From DASTFP01 sp963744345 (lineage in GTDB: Bacteria > Verrucomicrobiota > Verrucomicrobiia > Chthoniobacterales > Terrimicrobiaceae): 64,000 bases of DNA. Positions 35,602 to 44,949 of this stretch are shown here, piece after piece. The notes below the pieces were generated by a model. The model was not told the origin of the DNA. It worked only from the letters and a program-made list of their open reading frames with translations, and did not search any database. The number at the start of each line of letters is the position of its first letter. Within the stretch, counting starts at the first letter, position 1. The stretch covers positions 168,615 to 232,614 of the forward strand of contig CAVUTD010000014.1 of assembly GCA_963744345.1 (NCBI GenBank), written 5' to 3'. The translations under genes were made by a program, and so were the position numbers.

Positions 35602-36003
35602 TTAGGAAAGTTTGGGAACCGGTGCGGGAGGTGCCTGCGAACGCTTAGCCGGCGTGGCCTCGTTCAGATCAAAATATCTATAATCCTTACCGTCCGGTCG
35701 TTGGGAATATGGTCGCATCGCCAGCCAGAAAATCTCGCCCTTTTTCTCGAACTTGACGATTGCGGGCATGCCATTCTCTTTTTCCCGCTCCTCGGAAATC
35801 TTCTTGCACAAGCCACATGGAGAGCGGCCGTTGAAAGTCTTCGCGATTGCTTCGGCAATTGTTGCCGTCCTGGAATAGTCTCGGATCATTTGCGCCCAGG
35901 CAATCGTCTGGAACACCGCCCAGTGTCCGCCTGACAATGCAAAGCACGTCAGACAGATCAACGGTATACCGAAAAATCTGAACAGCCTGGACGCATTGAC
36001 CAT
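35602..36003 (-). CDS. Hypothetical membrane-anchored protein with a CxxC motif
   Basis: A 133-aa protein from ATG 36003 (MVNASRLFRFFGIPLICLTC...); the frame runs 47 codons further upstream, but that part lacks a signal. One N-terminal hydrophobic segment anchors or exports it. The middle holds WAQMIRDYSRTATIAEAIAK and then TFNGRSPCGLCKKISEERE, with Cys63-x-x-Cys66. The C-terminus is Pro/Ala-rich. I recall similar small Verrucomicrobiota proteins (DYS...TF.G..PC..C..I) near metal genes, but the function is unknown. Transcribed toward the His-rich outer-membrane protein 185 bases away. Confidence 0.7.
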   Translation of the reverse strand: MVNASRLFRFFGIPLICLTCFALSGGHWAVFQTIAWAQMIRDYSRTATIAEAIAKTFNGRSPCGLCKKISEEREKENGMPAIVKFEKKGEIFWLAMRPYSQRPDGKDYRYFDLNEATPAKRSQAPPAPVPKLS

Positions 36004-36289
36004 GATTGAAGGTCTTGCAGCGCAAAGCGACGCAAAAGTCCAGCGATTTGTGCGAAGATCGAGCAAACCAGGCGAAGGCAATGACTGTCGGACGCAGCGA
36101 AGGTGACATGAAGTGTCTCCGGGCCAGCTTGCCAGCAGAACCACTTTTTCGACAAGTTTGCTGACAGAAGAAGAGGTTGTGTTACTCTACGCCGCTAGCC
36201 TTCTAATTTCAGCATCAACCCCGCAGTTCATCCATGGCTGATGATTTCAAGCCTCCGTCAATAGTCTAACTTCCTCGCGCAACCTCCTT

Positions 36290-37639
36290 ATGAAAATTCT
36301 TGCAAAAAGACTTGGTCTGCCAATGACACGATGCCATCGCTCTGAAAACCTTATTAAGATTGCCAGAATTGAGCGGCCGCGACGCGGTATTACGCGTCTT
36401 TTCCACGCCGGCTTGTTAGCCGCCGTGTTATTGGCGGCTTCACCTGTTCGGGGTGGCGAAAACGGCGAGTGGATCGATACCTGGTCCGCGAGTCCGCAAC
36501 CGGTGTGGACGCCCGATTTCTTGGCCCCGATCAATTTCCCGCGAAACCTTTGGAATCAGACCATCCGGCAAGTTGCACGCGTCTCGGTTGGTGGCAGCAA
36601 GCTGCGCGTCGTTCTGTCCAACGAATATGGTTCCCAACCATTGGTGATTGGCGCGGCGCATGTCGCGCTTTCCGATCAAGGCTCGGCAATAAAAGCCGGA
36701 TCCGATCGAGTTCTTACCTTTAGCCACAAGGAATCGTTTACCATACCGCCGGGCGCCCTCGCCGTCAGCGACCCGGTGGACCTGACCGTGCCCCCGTTGG
36801 CCAGCGTGGCCGTGAGTCTTTTTCTTCCGAAAGTCACGCCGACGACGACGATGCACTGGGACGGACGCCAGACCGCCTATATCGCCGCGGGGAACAAAGT
36901 CGCCGACCTCGAAATTGCTCCGGACATCAAGATCGAGTCTCGGCTTTTTCTCAGCGGAATTGTGGTAGATGCAGCCCCGGACGCGCGCGCCGTCGTGACC
37001 TTTGGAGATTCGATCACCGATGGGGATGGCTCCACGCTCGATGCAAACCACCGCTGGCCCGACTTGCTGGCCGAGAGACTTCAAGCCAATGGAACCCCCA
37101 TGGCCGTCCTCAATGAAGGCATTTCTGGCGCACGCGTGCTGAGCGATCGAATGGGAGTAAACGCCCTCGCGCGCTTTGACGAGGATGTGCTCACTTATCC
37201 ACACGCCGATACCGTGATCTTAATGATGGGAATCAATGATATCGGGTGGCCCGATTCTGTTCTGGACCCGAACGCTCCCGCGCCTTCCGCAGAAGAAATT
37301 ATCGCAGGCTACCAACAGCTCATCGCGCGCGCCCACGATCACGGGATGCGCATCATTGGCGCAACGTTGACTCCTTTCGCGGTTGCATTCAAGGGAACGC
37401 CGCTCGAGGGCTACTACAATGAAGACAAGGAAGCCAAACGGGTGGCAGTCAACGAATGGATTCGCAATAGTGGCGCCTTCGACGGAGTCATTGATTTTGA
37501 CGCCGTGGTCCGCGATCCCGCTAGTCCAAAGCAAATGTTGCCGGCCTACGATAAGGGCGACAACCTCCATCCCAATGACGCCGGCTACAAGGCCATGGCA
37601 GAGTCTATCGACCTAAACCTGCTAACTACCAAACCATGA
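36290..37639 (+). CDS. Secreted SGNH/GDSL hydrolase
   Basis: A 449-aa exported esterase. After an N-terminal arm with a hydrophobic segment (LFHAGLLAAVLLAASPVRGG), a beta-sandwich domain (about 60-220) precedes the SGNH catalytic domain (about 230-445). Block I is FGDSITDGDGS with the nucleophile Ser, block II the Gly of LNEGISGARVL, block III the Asn of MMGINDIG, and block V DNLHPNDAGY with the catalytic Asp and His. Such enzymes deacetylate or de-esterify polysaccharides or lipids outside the cell. An ATG at 36323 would be an alternative start. No operon partner is seen. Confidence 0.88.
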   Translation: MKILAKRLGLPMTRCHRSENLIKIARIERPRRGITRLFHAGLLAAVLLAASPVRGGENGEWIDTWSASPQPVWTPDFLAPINFPRNLWNQTIRQVARVSVGGSKLRVVLSNEYGSQPLVIGAAHVALSDQGSAIKAGSDRVLTFSHKESFTIPPGALAVSDPVDLTVPPLASVAVSLFLPKVTPTTTMHWDGRQTAYIAAGNKVADLEIAPDIKIESRLFLSGIVVDAAPDARAVVTFGDSITDGDGSTLDANHRWPDLLAERLQANGTPMAVLNEGISGARVLSDRMGVNALARFDEDVLTYPHADTVILMMGINDIGWPDSVLDPNAPAPSAEEIIAGYQQLIARAHDHGMRIIGATLTPFAVAFKGTPLEGYYNEDKEAKRVAVNEWIRNSGAFDGVIDFDAVVRDPASPKQMLPAYDKGDNLHPNDAGYKAMAESIDLNLLTTKP

Positions 37640-37691
37640 TCGAGTCCGAACGCTGGACTTGCAGCTTCAGCCCTTGTGCGATGTAGCGGGA

Positions 37692-37748
37692 TGTAGCGGC
37701 GGTCTCCCGACCGCTGAGAGCCCTCGACCGTGGGGACACGGCGCTACA
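37692..37748. repeat. REP-like double hairpin, copy 1
   Basis: Starts TGTAGCG and ends CGCTACA, which are reverse complements. Inside are two hairpins: GCGGTC-tccc-GACCGC and CCGTG-ggga-CACGG. The layout matches the element at 55052. It sits between convergent genes (SGNH hydrolase and Gfo/Idh), a usual place for REP elements. Confidence 0.8.
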
Positions 37749-37807
37749 GAACCTCCCCCGATCGTGGGCCCAGCCCAGCGCTCTCCGGGAACAGGGTGAC
37801 TTCAACG

Positions 37808-38854
37808 CTACTCGATCAGGCCTGTTGCCGAGAAATCTATGCCGACGCTGCGGCGGATCATGTCCAGAGTTGCCATCGTATTGAGCGACGCATCGAGCGT
37901 GCGGTAGGGGGTCTCCAACTCACCTGCGGTAATACATCGCGCCACCTCAGCGGCCTCGTAATACAGGCCCTCGAAGTGGCGTCCAAAGGCTTCCTCGTAG
38001 CGCAGCGTCTGTGATCCGTCGGCCGAACTCACCGTGAACGAGCCGGGTAGGTGAAAGTTTTTGTCGAACTGAATCGTCCCCTCAGTGCCGATGATGATGG
38101 CGTTCGTCGGCGTGAAGCCGTAGAGCGTCGTCCAAACTGTTCCCTGATTCCCATCCGCATCGGTAAGAATCGCGGACAACTGGCCATGAACGCCACTGGG
38201 ATCGAACTGACTGACGCCCTTCACATCTTTCGGCACGCCGAAAATCGCGGTGAGAAATGAGACCGGGTAAGTTCCCAAGTCGAGGAGCGGACCGCCAGCG
38301 AGTTTGGGATCAAAGATGCGGTGATCGCGAGCGAAATACTCCCCGTAATCGGTAAATACGGATTTGATCTCGCCGATCGCCTTAGCTTCGAGCAATTGCC
38401 GAAGCACATCGAATTTTGGAAGAAAGAACGTCCACAAGGCTTCTGCGAAGAACCGCCTTTTCCGCCGAGCAAGCTCCACCATCTCGAGCGTTTGCGCGCG
38501 GTTGAGGGCAATAGGTTTCTCCACGAACACGTGTTTTCCGGCATTGAGCGCCAGGGCGACTCCTTCATGATGCAAATTGTGGGGAGTGGCCACATAGATT
38601 ACGTCCAGATCAGAAGCCGCCACTAAATCATCATAGTCCCCATACGCTTTCTTCAACCCCATGCGCGAGGCGAATTCCTCAGCCCGTTGCTTGTTACGCG
38701 ATCCCACCGCGACGATATCTTGCTTCGTATGGGCGCGCACCGACTCGATGAACTTTTCGGCAATCCAGCCCGAGCCGAGGATACCCCAGCGTATGGCCGG
38801 CGCCTCGCTGGCGGGTTTGATTCGTGAGGGGGGTAATGATTTGGGGAATGACAT
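37808..38854 (-). CDS. Gfo/Idh/MocA-family oxidoreductase
   Basis: A 348-aa NAD(P)-dependent sugar dehydrogenase-type protein. The Rossmann start IRWGILGSGWIAEKFIESV, the SDLDVIYVATPHNLHHE block and the signature KHVFVEKPIALN (Glu-Lys-Pro with the catalytic Lys) are clear. The C-terminal substrate domain includes the GGPLLDLGTYPVSFLTAIFG block. Members oxidise inositols, glucose, trans-dihydrodiols or sugar acids; the DLGTYP form is close to trehalose/dihydrodiol-type enzymes, but the substrate stays open. It lies convergent to the SGNH hydrolase. Intact. Confidence 0.9.
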   Translation of the reverse strand: MSFPKSLPPSRIKPASEAPAIRWGILGSGWIAEKFIESVRAHTKQDIVAVGSRNKQRAEEFASRMGLKKAYGDYDDLVAASDLDVIYVATPHNLHHEGVALALNAGKHVFVEKPIALNRAQTLEMVELARRKRRFFAEALWTFFLPKFDVLRQLLEAKAIGEIKSVFTDYGEYFARDHRIFDPKLAGGPLLDLGTYPVSFLTAIFGVPKDVKGVSQFDPSGVHGQLSAILTDADGNQGTVWTTLYGFTPTNAIIIGTEGTIQFDKNFHLPGSFTVSSADGSQTLRYEEAFGRHFEGLYYEAAEVARCITAGELETPYRTLDASLNTMATLDMIRRSVGIDFSATGLIE

Positions 38855-39049
38855 CGGTTACATCCTTCGTGGTTCAGGCGGTGGAGGTTTTCAACCTATG
38901 CGAATCAGGCCGCTGCGCGTCGAGCCAAATCTCCGGCGCAGCTCTAACATCAGCCTGTTTTGGGCGAGTCGCTGCCGCACTATATGGCACGGAAAATTTC
39001 GCGGGTAAACCCGGCGACGCGGTGGACTTCAATTAATTGCTGACACCGT

Positions 39050-42000
39050 TCACCCGAATCGGGCCTCAATGATCGAGAAATCGTCCTCGAGGCGTTGCGA
39101 TCCACGCAGCTGATAAACATGCTGCACGAGTTCATCCATCAGGTTGCCCTGCTGACCCGCAGACATGGCCAGGTAGGCTATACACGCATCGAGATTCCAA
39201 GCGTCACGTCCATCTCGGAAGATTTCAAACACCCCATCGCTGAAAATCAGCAACCGGCCTCCGACGGGAATCCGACACGACTGAGCTGAAAATCTCGCAT
39301 GGCGGAGCACTCCCATCATGAGACCGGAAGAGGGCAGACGAAGGGCGTTTGATTCTCCTGGAGCCAGCACAATAGCAGGTGGATGGCCGCCTCCGCTCCA
39401 GGTGATCGTTCGGGTCAAGCGGTGATACACGCCATACCAGATCGTGAAGAAGCGTTGGCCGTGCTGTTCGCCTTGGAAGACACTGTTGAGCCTGGCAAGG
39501 ACTTCCTCAGGACGTCTCATATCTGCGCCCGACAATGCGCCAGCGCGAACTACGTTGGTAATGGTGACCGACAACAGCGCGGAATCGAGACCGTGACCCG
39601 TGACATCGACGAGGTAGAGAGCGAGATGATCGTCATCTACCCAATGATAGCCGATGGTATCACCACCCAGCGTGGAGGCAGGCAAATACCTCCAATCCAC
39701 AGAAACCAGTCCGTTCATCGGCGCCGGCATGCAGTCACGAACGTACTTAACGCCCGCGGCAAACTCCGCGCGCATCCGGTCATCGCTTAGACTCTCGAGG
39801 AGGGCGGCGGCATCCATAAGATCAGGTGTGGTCAAGCCCTCGGTGAATGTGCCGTGCACGACGCTTAACGCCTCGAAGGCCTTTTCGCTACGGCCTTGCT
39901 TTCGCCACAATCGGGCCAGACTGGTCATCGCGCGCAACTCCCAAGCCTTGCTTTGTTGGCGACGCGCCGTGGCGATAGCACGTTGAAAGCATTCCGCCGC
40001 CATGGTCTGATTCGCGGATTCTGTCAGTATTAATTCACCTTCGAGTCGCTGGAGCTCCGCCTCTTGAAATCGCTCATCGTTCTTTTCGACAAGGAAAAGC
40101 GCCTCCTTCAGAGCGGTCCGCGCCTCTGCGAATCGACCCGCCCGTAAACAAGCGTCCGCGAGAATGCTTAAATAGTAGGGGACTGCCAATTCCGCACCGG
40201 TGGCTCGATAGGCATCGAGGCCACTCTGCAAGAGTCGAATGCCCGGTTCCAAGCGGCCTTGGAGCAACATGCCGCTCGCGGAGTAGAGTGTCCCCGACGC
40301 ATGCCAAAAGAGAAATGCTTGTTCGGTCGCGATACGAATTTGTTCATCACCCGCGGCCTGCGCTTTCGCGCCCAACCTGCAGTGTTGGTAAAGCCAGCCG
40401 GTATGATGCAAGGCGTACTCGAGGCTGAAGGGGTGATTGATGGAGCGCGCAAGCTGAACCATTTCCTGGTTGAGAGCTAGTGCTCGATCGGCAAAGCCAA
40501 GATGCCATAACGCCAGGGCCAGGTAACAACGATGGGTAACCCCCGCATCTTCGCCCACCAGGCGGGCCCAGAAAGCAGTGCGTTCTCGATCATCGAATTC
40601 TTCTATCGCGCGAGCACAGCATTCCCGGGCACCGGCGAAATCGCCGCGATAAAGTCGAGTGAGCCCCTTGAGAAAGAGAGCTTCCATCAAAATGCCTGGA
40701 TCCTGAAAGCGTTCTCCAAAGACAAGGGCTTCATCCGCCAACTCGCTGCAGATGCGAAAATCACCGCGGACAATGTGGTAAGCGAAATTGCCCCACATCA
40801 TTGTGAAAAGTTCCGGTCTTTGCTCCACGCGATCGCAGAGAGCGCGTGCCCGATGGAAGATTGGCCCGACTTCCGGGGCTGCATATCCCCGCGCCGCGAT
40901 GTAGGCGGTGCCGAGCGGACCAAGCAATTCCAACTCGCGAGCATCACGCGCCGCCGAAGGCTCAAGTGTTTCAAGCAGCTTGAGACCCTTGGAGAGATGG
41001 CTAATGGCTTCGGCATGAGCAAACCGGTCTCGCGATCTGATTCCCGCCTTCAGACAGAATCCGATGGCTCTTTCCGTGGCGCCGGCCACGGCGAGATGCT
41101 CCGCCACCATTTCCGGCTGCGTCTCAAGCAAGTGGCCAAACCGTGTTTCGATCGCTTCGGCAACTTGGAGGTGAAATTGTCTCCTCCGTGCTTCGCTGAT
41201 AGCGCTGTACAAGGCCTCTTCGATGAGAACGTGCTTAAAGGTGTAAACGGATGCAGGAGGCTGACCTGTCGCATAGAGCATGCCCGCCGACAAAAGTTTG
41301 CCTAACTCACGTTGCAGAGTTTCTTCATCGACGCTCACGACTGCCGCCAGCAAGCTGTAGTCAAATTCGCGTCCGATGGTTGCGGCGATTTGCACCACAT
41401 CTCGATCGCACGATATTTGGTCGAGTCTTGCGACGACGAGATCTTCCAGGGTGGCGGGTAGTTCGTTCAATCTTGTGCGAGAGCCGATGGGCGCGGGGAG
41501 TCCGGTCGATTCGAACATTGCCGATTCGCGGGCCATTCTGCTGAATTCTTCGACGAGGAGTGGCACGCCCGCGCTCCGGGTGTAAATCTGGGCAAGTAGC
41601 CCTTCGGGCACTACGTTGCCTGCATCTCTGCGCATCCAATCGGCTACTTGCCGTCGTGTCAGCCGATTTAGCGCGAGATTGGTTTGATGCGCCAGGGCAG
41701 GCCAGGGGGTTTTGAATTCCGGACGAAACGTCAAGACGGTGAGAATTCGATTGTGCGGTCCCTCGCTGATAAATTGAGCGAGGAACTCCAAAGTCGAGGC
41801 GTCAATCCAATGCAAATCCTCGACGATGAAGAGCACCGAGCGGGCGCGAGAGCGAGCGAGCAACCACTCGCGTAGGGCGGCAAAGGTTTGCTCGCGCTCG
41901 CGCGCAGGCGTTAGGGCGAATTGCGGATACCGCTCATCCGCGGGGAGCAAGAGTAATTTCGCGAAGAGGGCGACTATCTCTGGCCGCCCCAAACCGCAGT

Positions 42001-42454
42001 CCTCCAAGTGTCGCGCCAATCGCTCGAAGCGATCGGCCGCAGTCTCCTCCGGTCCCGCGTCGATGAAGCGCTCCAGATAATCCGTCACGGGGTAGAGTTC
42101 CGAGTTCTGAAAATGCTCTGAGCATCGCCAGTCAATCAGAATGGGACCATTGCCTGTCCTGTCTGCCCTTTGCTCATCCCTCTCCATCGCAATATCACTG
42201 CCCTTTTCCTGGACGGATTGGACGAGTGTTTGCACGAGACGAGACTTGCCGAGCCCAGCCTCGCCGATCACGAGGACAACCTGGCCCATTCCTTCCTGCG
42301 CTTGTTCCCACCGGTCTTTGAGAAGACTCAATTCGGTATCTCTTCCTGTCAGCGGCGTCTGCCAGGGTTGCAAGGGGCGTCCTTGGCTCGTATCGGAGTC
42401 CGATCTCGGCCATTGGTTTTCCTCAGCAAGTTTGGAGAGATTCATCGCCTCCAT
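39050..42454 (-). CDS. Giant AAA/STAND ATPase-TPR-PP2C phosphatase
   Basis: About 1134 aa. The N-terminal ATPase has Walker A VIGEAGLGKSRLVQ (residues 62-75) and Walker B SVLFIVEDLHWID (206-218), as in AAA_16/MalT-like STAND proteins. A long helical TPR-like middle follows (about 430-880: ALWHLGFADRALALNQEMVQ; ACLRAGRFAEARTALKEALF). The last 230 residues are a SpoIIE/RsbU-type PP2C phosphatase with LGGDTIGYHWV, LYLVDVTGHGLDSALLS, SGGGHPPAI and LLIFSDGVFEI. Ligand or protein sensing by TPR, ATP-driven switching and phosphatase output can be inferred. ATG 42454 or 42445 starts it; the latter overlaps the gntK stop as ATGA. Confidence 0.85.
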   Translation of the reverse strand: MEAMNLSKLAEENQWPRSDSDTSQGRPLQPWQTPLTGRDTELSLLKDRWEQAQEGMGQVVLVIGEAGLGKSRLVQTLVQSVQEKGSDIAMERDEQRADRTGNGPILIDWRCSEHFQNSELYPVTDYLERFIDAGPEETAADRFERLARHLEDCGLGRPEIVALFAKLLLLPADERYPQFALTPAREREQTFAALREWLLARSRARSVLFIVEDLHWIDASTLEFLAQFISEGPHNRILTVLTFRPEFKTPWPALAHQTNLALNRLTRRQVADWMRRDAGNVVPEGLLAQIYTRSAGVPLLVEEFSRMARESAMFESTGLPAPIGSRTRLNELPATLEDLVVARLDQISCDRDVVQIAATIGREFDYSLLAAVVSVDEETLQRELGKLLSAGMLYATGQPPASVYTFKHVLIEEALYSAISEARRRQFHLQVAEAIETRFGHLLETQPEMVAEHLAVAGATERAIGFCLKAGIRSRDRFAHAEAISHLSKGLKLLETLEPSAARDARELELLGPLGTAYIAARGYAAPEVGPIFHRARALCDRVEQRPELFTMMWGNFAYHIVRGDFRICSELADEALVFGERFQDPGILMEALFLKGLTRLYRGDFAGARECCARAIEEFDDRERTAFWARLVGEDAGVTHRCYLALALWHLGFADRALALNQEMVQLARSINHPFSLEYALHHTGWLYQHCRLGAKAQAAGDEQIRIATEQAFLFWHASGTLYSASGMLLQGRLEPGIRLLQSGLDAYRATGAELAVPYYLSILADACLRAGRFAEARTALKEALFLVEKNDERFQEAELQRLEGELILTESANQTMAAECFQRAIATARRQQSKAWELRAMTSLARLWRKQGRSEKAFEALSVVHGTFTEGLTTPDLMDAAALLESLSDDRMRAEFAAGVKYVRDCMPAPMNGLVSVDWRYLPASTLGGDTIGYHWVDDDHLALYLVDVTGHGLDSALLSVTITNVVRAGALSGADMRRPEEVLARLNSVFQGEQHGQRFFTIWYGVYHRLTRTITWSGGGHPPAIVLAPGESNALRLPSSGLMMGVLRHARFSAQSCRIPVGGRLLIFSDGVFEIFRDGRDAWNLDACIAYLAMSAGQQGNLMDELVQHVYQLRGSQRLEDDFSIIEARFG

Positions 42455-43158
42455 TCCAGATAGCAGAATCCCGTGCGACGACAATCGCGCAGCCGGTTTA
42501 GCGAAAAACCAGGAAATGGCTCCGCTTTTAAATTCGGAAGAGATATCCCAGCGTCTGGCGTCGCTGGAGCTGACCGATGGTTGAAGCCCGCAAGAGACCT
42601 CCGCAGAGCAGAGCCATGCCTGCAAGAGCCGCTTCGTAACGAAATGCGGATCCCTAGGGGTTTCGGCGGGCGGTTGGTGTCCACCGCCTCAATGATTGTC
42701 CGGACGACCTCCTGAGGTTTTCCTGAGATATCGACGATGAGTGCGTCCCTCGGAATTTCCAAAGTGTCGAACTGACTACGCAAAAGGGCCGCATTGAAGA
42801 AATGACTCTTCCTTTCTTTTAGCCGCCGCGAGATGAGATCAAATTCCCCCTGCAAATAGACGAATTTCACCTCCGGGTCATTTCGCCCCAGGATTTCACG
42901 ATAGCTCTCCTTCAATGCGGAGCAGGCGAGGACATGACCATGCTCGTCGCGTTTCCATTGTTCAATCGCCGCTCGAATCGCACGCAGCCATGGATCGCGA
43001 TCCTTGTCGGTCAGCGCAATTCCGTTTCTCATCTTCTCGACGTTCTCTGGATTATGGAAATCGTCTGCATCGCTGAAGCTCCAGTGTAAAGTGTCCGCCA
43101 GCGCCTTTCCGATGGTCGTTTTACCGGACCCCGACACACCCATTACGATAATCACCAT
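42442..43158 (-). CDS. gntK: Gluconokinase with a C-terminal extension
   Basis: Phosphorylates gluconate to 6-phosphogluconate with ATP. Residues 1-160 are a complete GntK: Walker A MGVSGSGKTTIG, SDADDFHNPENVEKM, LTDKDRDPWL, LACSALKESYREIL and LIVDISGKPQEVV. The family ends near residue 165-175; here the frame continues for about 75 more residues of low-similarity, Arg/Ser-rich sequence and stops exactly in an ATGA overlap with the phosphatase-ATPase gene. Either the extension is real and the two genes are translationally coupled, or a lost stop codon let the frame run on. The start ATG has AGGAGAG 6-7 bases upstream. Confidence 0.9.
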   Translation of the reverse strand: MVIIVMGVSGSGKTTIGKALADTLHWSFSDADDFHNPENVEKMRNGIALTDKDRDPWLRAIRAAIEQWKRDEHGHVLACSALKESYREILGRNDPEVKFVYLQGEFDLISRRLKERKSHFFNAALLRSQFDTLEIPRDALIVDISGKPQEVVRTIIEAVDTNRPPKPLGIRISLRSGSCRHGSALRRSLAGFNHRSAPATPDAGISLPNLKAEPFPGFSLNRLRDCRRTGFCYLEWRR

Positions 43159-43424
43159 GCCAACTCTCCTACGCTTAGTTCATTGGACAGCGAGGAGTCT
43201 ACGACAGAATGCAGTTCGCCCTTCGACAGCCTGGAACCCGCCCCGCAGGTGGTGGAGAAGGCCAAAGCCAACCGAAACGGATCGTTCCCTCCCAAAGGAA
43301 AAGCCGAACATCTCTCTACAGCCAACTAGCCGATCTTCCGAAGTTCGGCGCGAGTCCTTATGGTCTTTGTCCTCGAGCACCCCGTAACAAAGATCGAAGC
43401 CCTTCGTGCCTCTTGAGGCGACTC

Positions 43425-44330
43425 CTACTTCTCACTCAGCAAGGCTTCCCTCGCCGCGAAGAGCTCCTGCTTCTTCGCGGGACTGACGTCCGGGTAATGC
43501 AGGTCCAAGGAAGCAAGAGCGTCGATCACCGCTGAGGCGACGATCACCCGCGTAAACCATTTGTGATCGGCCGGCACCACGTACCATGGAGCCTCGCTCG
43601 TCGCGGTCTCCCGAATAGTGTCTTCATAAGCTTCCATGTACTTGTCCCAAAAGCCTCGTTCCGTGGCGTCATTCGCTGAAAATTTCCAATTTTTGTCCGG
43701 GTTATCGAGTCGTTCGAGGAAGCGCTTTTTCTGTTCCTCCTTGGAGACATGGAGGAAAAACTTGCGCACGATCGTGCCATTGCGAGTCAGGTATCGCTCG
43801 AAACTGCCGATATCCTCGAAGCGTTCCTTCCAGATCTCTTTGGTGACACATTGTTTCGGCAGCTTTTGGCCCGCGAGAAACTCAGGGTGGACGCGCACCA
43901 CCAGAGTCTCTTCGTAATAGCTGCGATTAAAAATACCGATGCGTCCACGCTCGGGCAGCGCCTTAACACAGCGCCAGAGATAATCGTGATCGAGATCTTC
44001 GGAGCTGGGTGACTTGAAGGAAGTGACCTGACAGCCTTGCGGATTTATTCCCGACATGACGTGCTTGATGGCGCCATCCTTTCCCGCGGCATCCATTGCC
44101 TGAAAAATCAGCAGAACCGCCCAGCGGTCTTGGGCATAGAGCACATCTTGCAACTCGACCAATGCTTGTATCCCGGTTTGGAGGGCTTCCTTCGCGCGCG
44201 ACTTGTCTTCGGACGTCAGCTCACCCGTGTCTTTCGGATCCACATCCTTAAGGCGGAACTTTTTACCTTCGGTAACTCGATAAGGCTCTGAAAATCGCTT
44301 GCCGGTTTCGATCACTTCACTGGTCTTCAT
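43425..44330 (-). CDS. Polyphosphate kinase 2 family protein
   Basis: A 301-aa PPK2 enzyme that transfers phosphate between polyphosphate and nucleotides (AMP, ADP or GDP). Walker A-like LIFQAMDAAGKDGAIKHVMS, the lid region FNRSYYEETLVVRVHPE and Walker B-like segments, and WYVVPADHKWFTRVIVASAV are all typical. The N-terminal arm and VTSFKSPSSEDLDHDYLWR block suggest the class II/III type acting on nucleoside mono- and diphosphates. Start ATG 44330 is followed by a normal N-terminus. It precedes gntK by 266 bases on the same strand; co-transcription is uncertain. Intact. Confidence 0.9.
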   Translation of the reverse strand: MKTSEVIETGKRFSEPYRVTEGKKFRLKDVDPKDTGELTSEDKSRAKEALQTGIQALVELQDVLYAQDRWAVLLIFQAMDAAGKDGAIKHVMSGINPQGCQVTSFKSPSSEDLDHDYLWRCVKALPERGRIGIFNRSYYEETLVVRVHPEFLAGQKLPKQCVTKEIWKERFEDIGSFERYLTRNGTIVRKFFLHVSKEEQKKRFLERLDNPDKNWKFSANDATERGFWDKYMEAYEDTIRETATSEAPWYVVPADHKWFTRVIVASAVIDALASLDLHYPDVSPAKKQELFAAREALLSEK

Positions 44331-44949
44331 AGTTGTTCCCGCAATGAGGGATTGTTGTTCAAAAGTCGAGGCGTTTAGTACCTATAGTGGCCAATCCGCG
44401 ACAGATGTTCGTGGGGTGAAGGTCAATCGCAAATTGGCGCGATCGCATTCTAGCGACCTCGAATGGTCGGCGTCGAGATCCCGGTCAGCCGCGTGGCTCG
44501 ATGAGAGCGAACCGGAAATGAATTGTAGACTCAGTTTGTCACCATCGCCCGGCATACGAGGAGGCTTTTGCAGCTGGGCGGTGTACCGGCTGGCAGGCGA
44601 ACAGACGAGACCTAGCAGAAAGAGCGACTGATCGCTTCCCGAATTCTTGTGCTCGAAGAACGCAGCTCTTCTCGAAGCTTGGAGTAAACGAAGTTGGCAG
44701 AACCTGTCCATACTTCGCAATTGGGGGCCCTGCTCCAATGGTTCCCGATCCCCTCCCCCAAGACGAGCCGATTAAAGCCGAAACTTCGGGAAAAACTTTT
44801 CCTGAAACGAGGAGATAATTCTGCCTTTGTAACGTGGTGAAGCGACTATCATGACAAAAACCTCCACATACCTAATAAATCCTGCACTCTGGCTCTGGAA
44901 CCGGAATACCGCTTGGACACTCCCACTCCGCAGATCAAAACGCTCCCTT
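44331..44949. other. Divergent intergenic region
   Basis: Between PPK2 (minus) and the binding protein (plus). Promoters for both must be here. The frame of the binding protein is open from 44851, but that part lacks a signal sequence and I treat it as leader. No other gene is supported. Confidence 0.4.

Noticed and set aside
42455..42625. N-terminal extension of the ATPase-PP2C protein
   Set aside because: These codons overlap the gntK reading frame, have no domain and precede an ATG in the usual ATGA overlap.
44299..44738. Overlapping frames on both strands between PPK2 and the binding protein
   Set aside because: Neither has a ribosome site or family resemblance.
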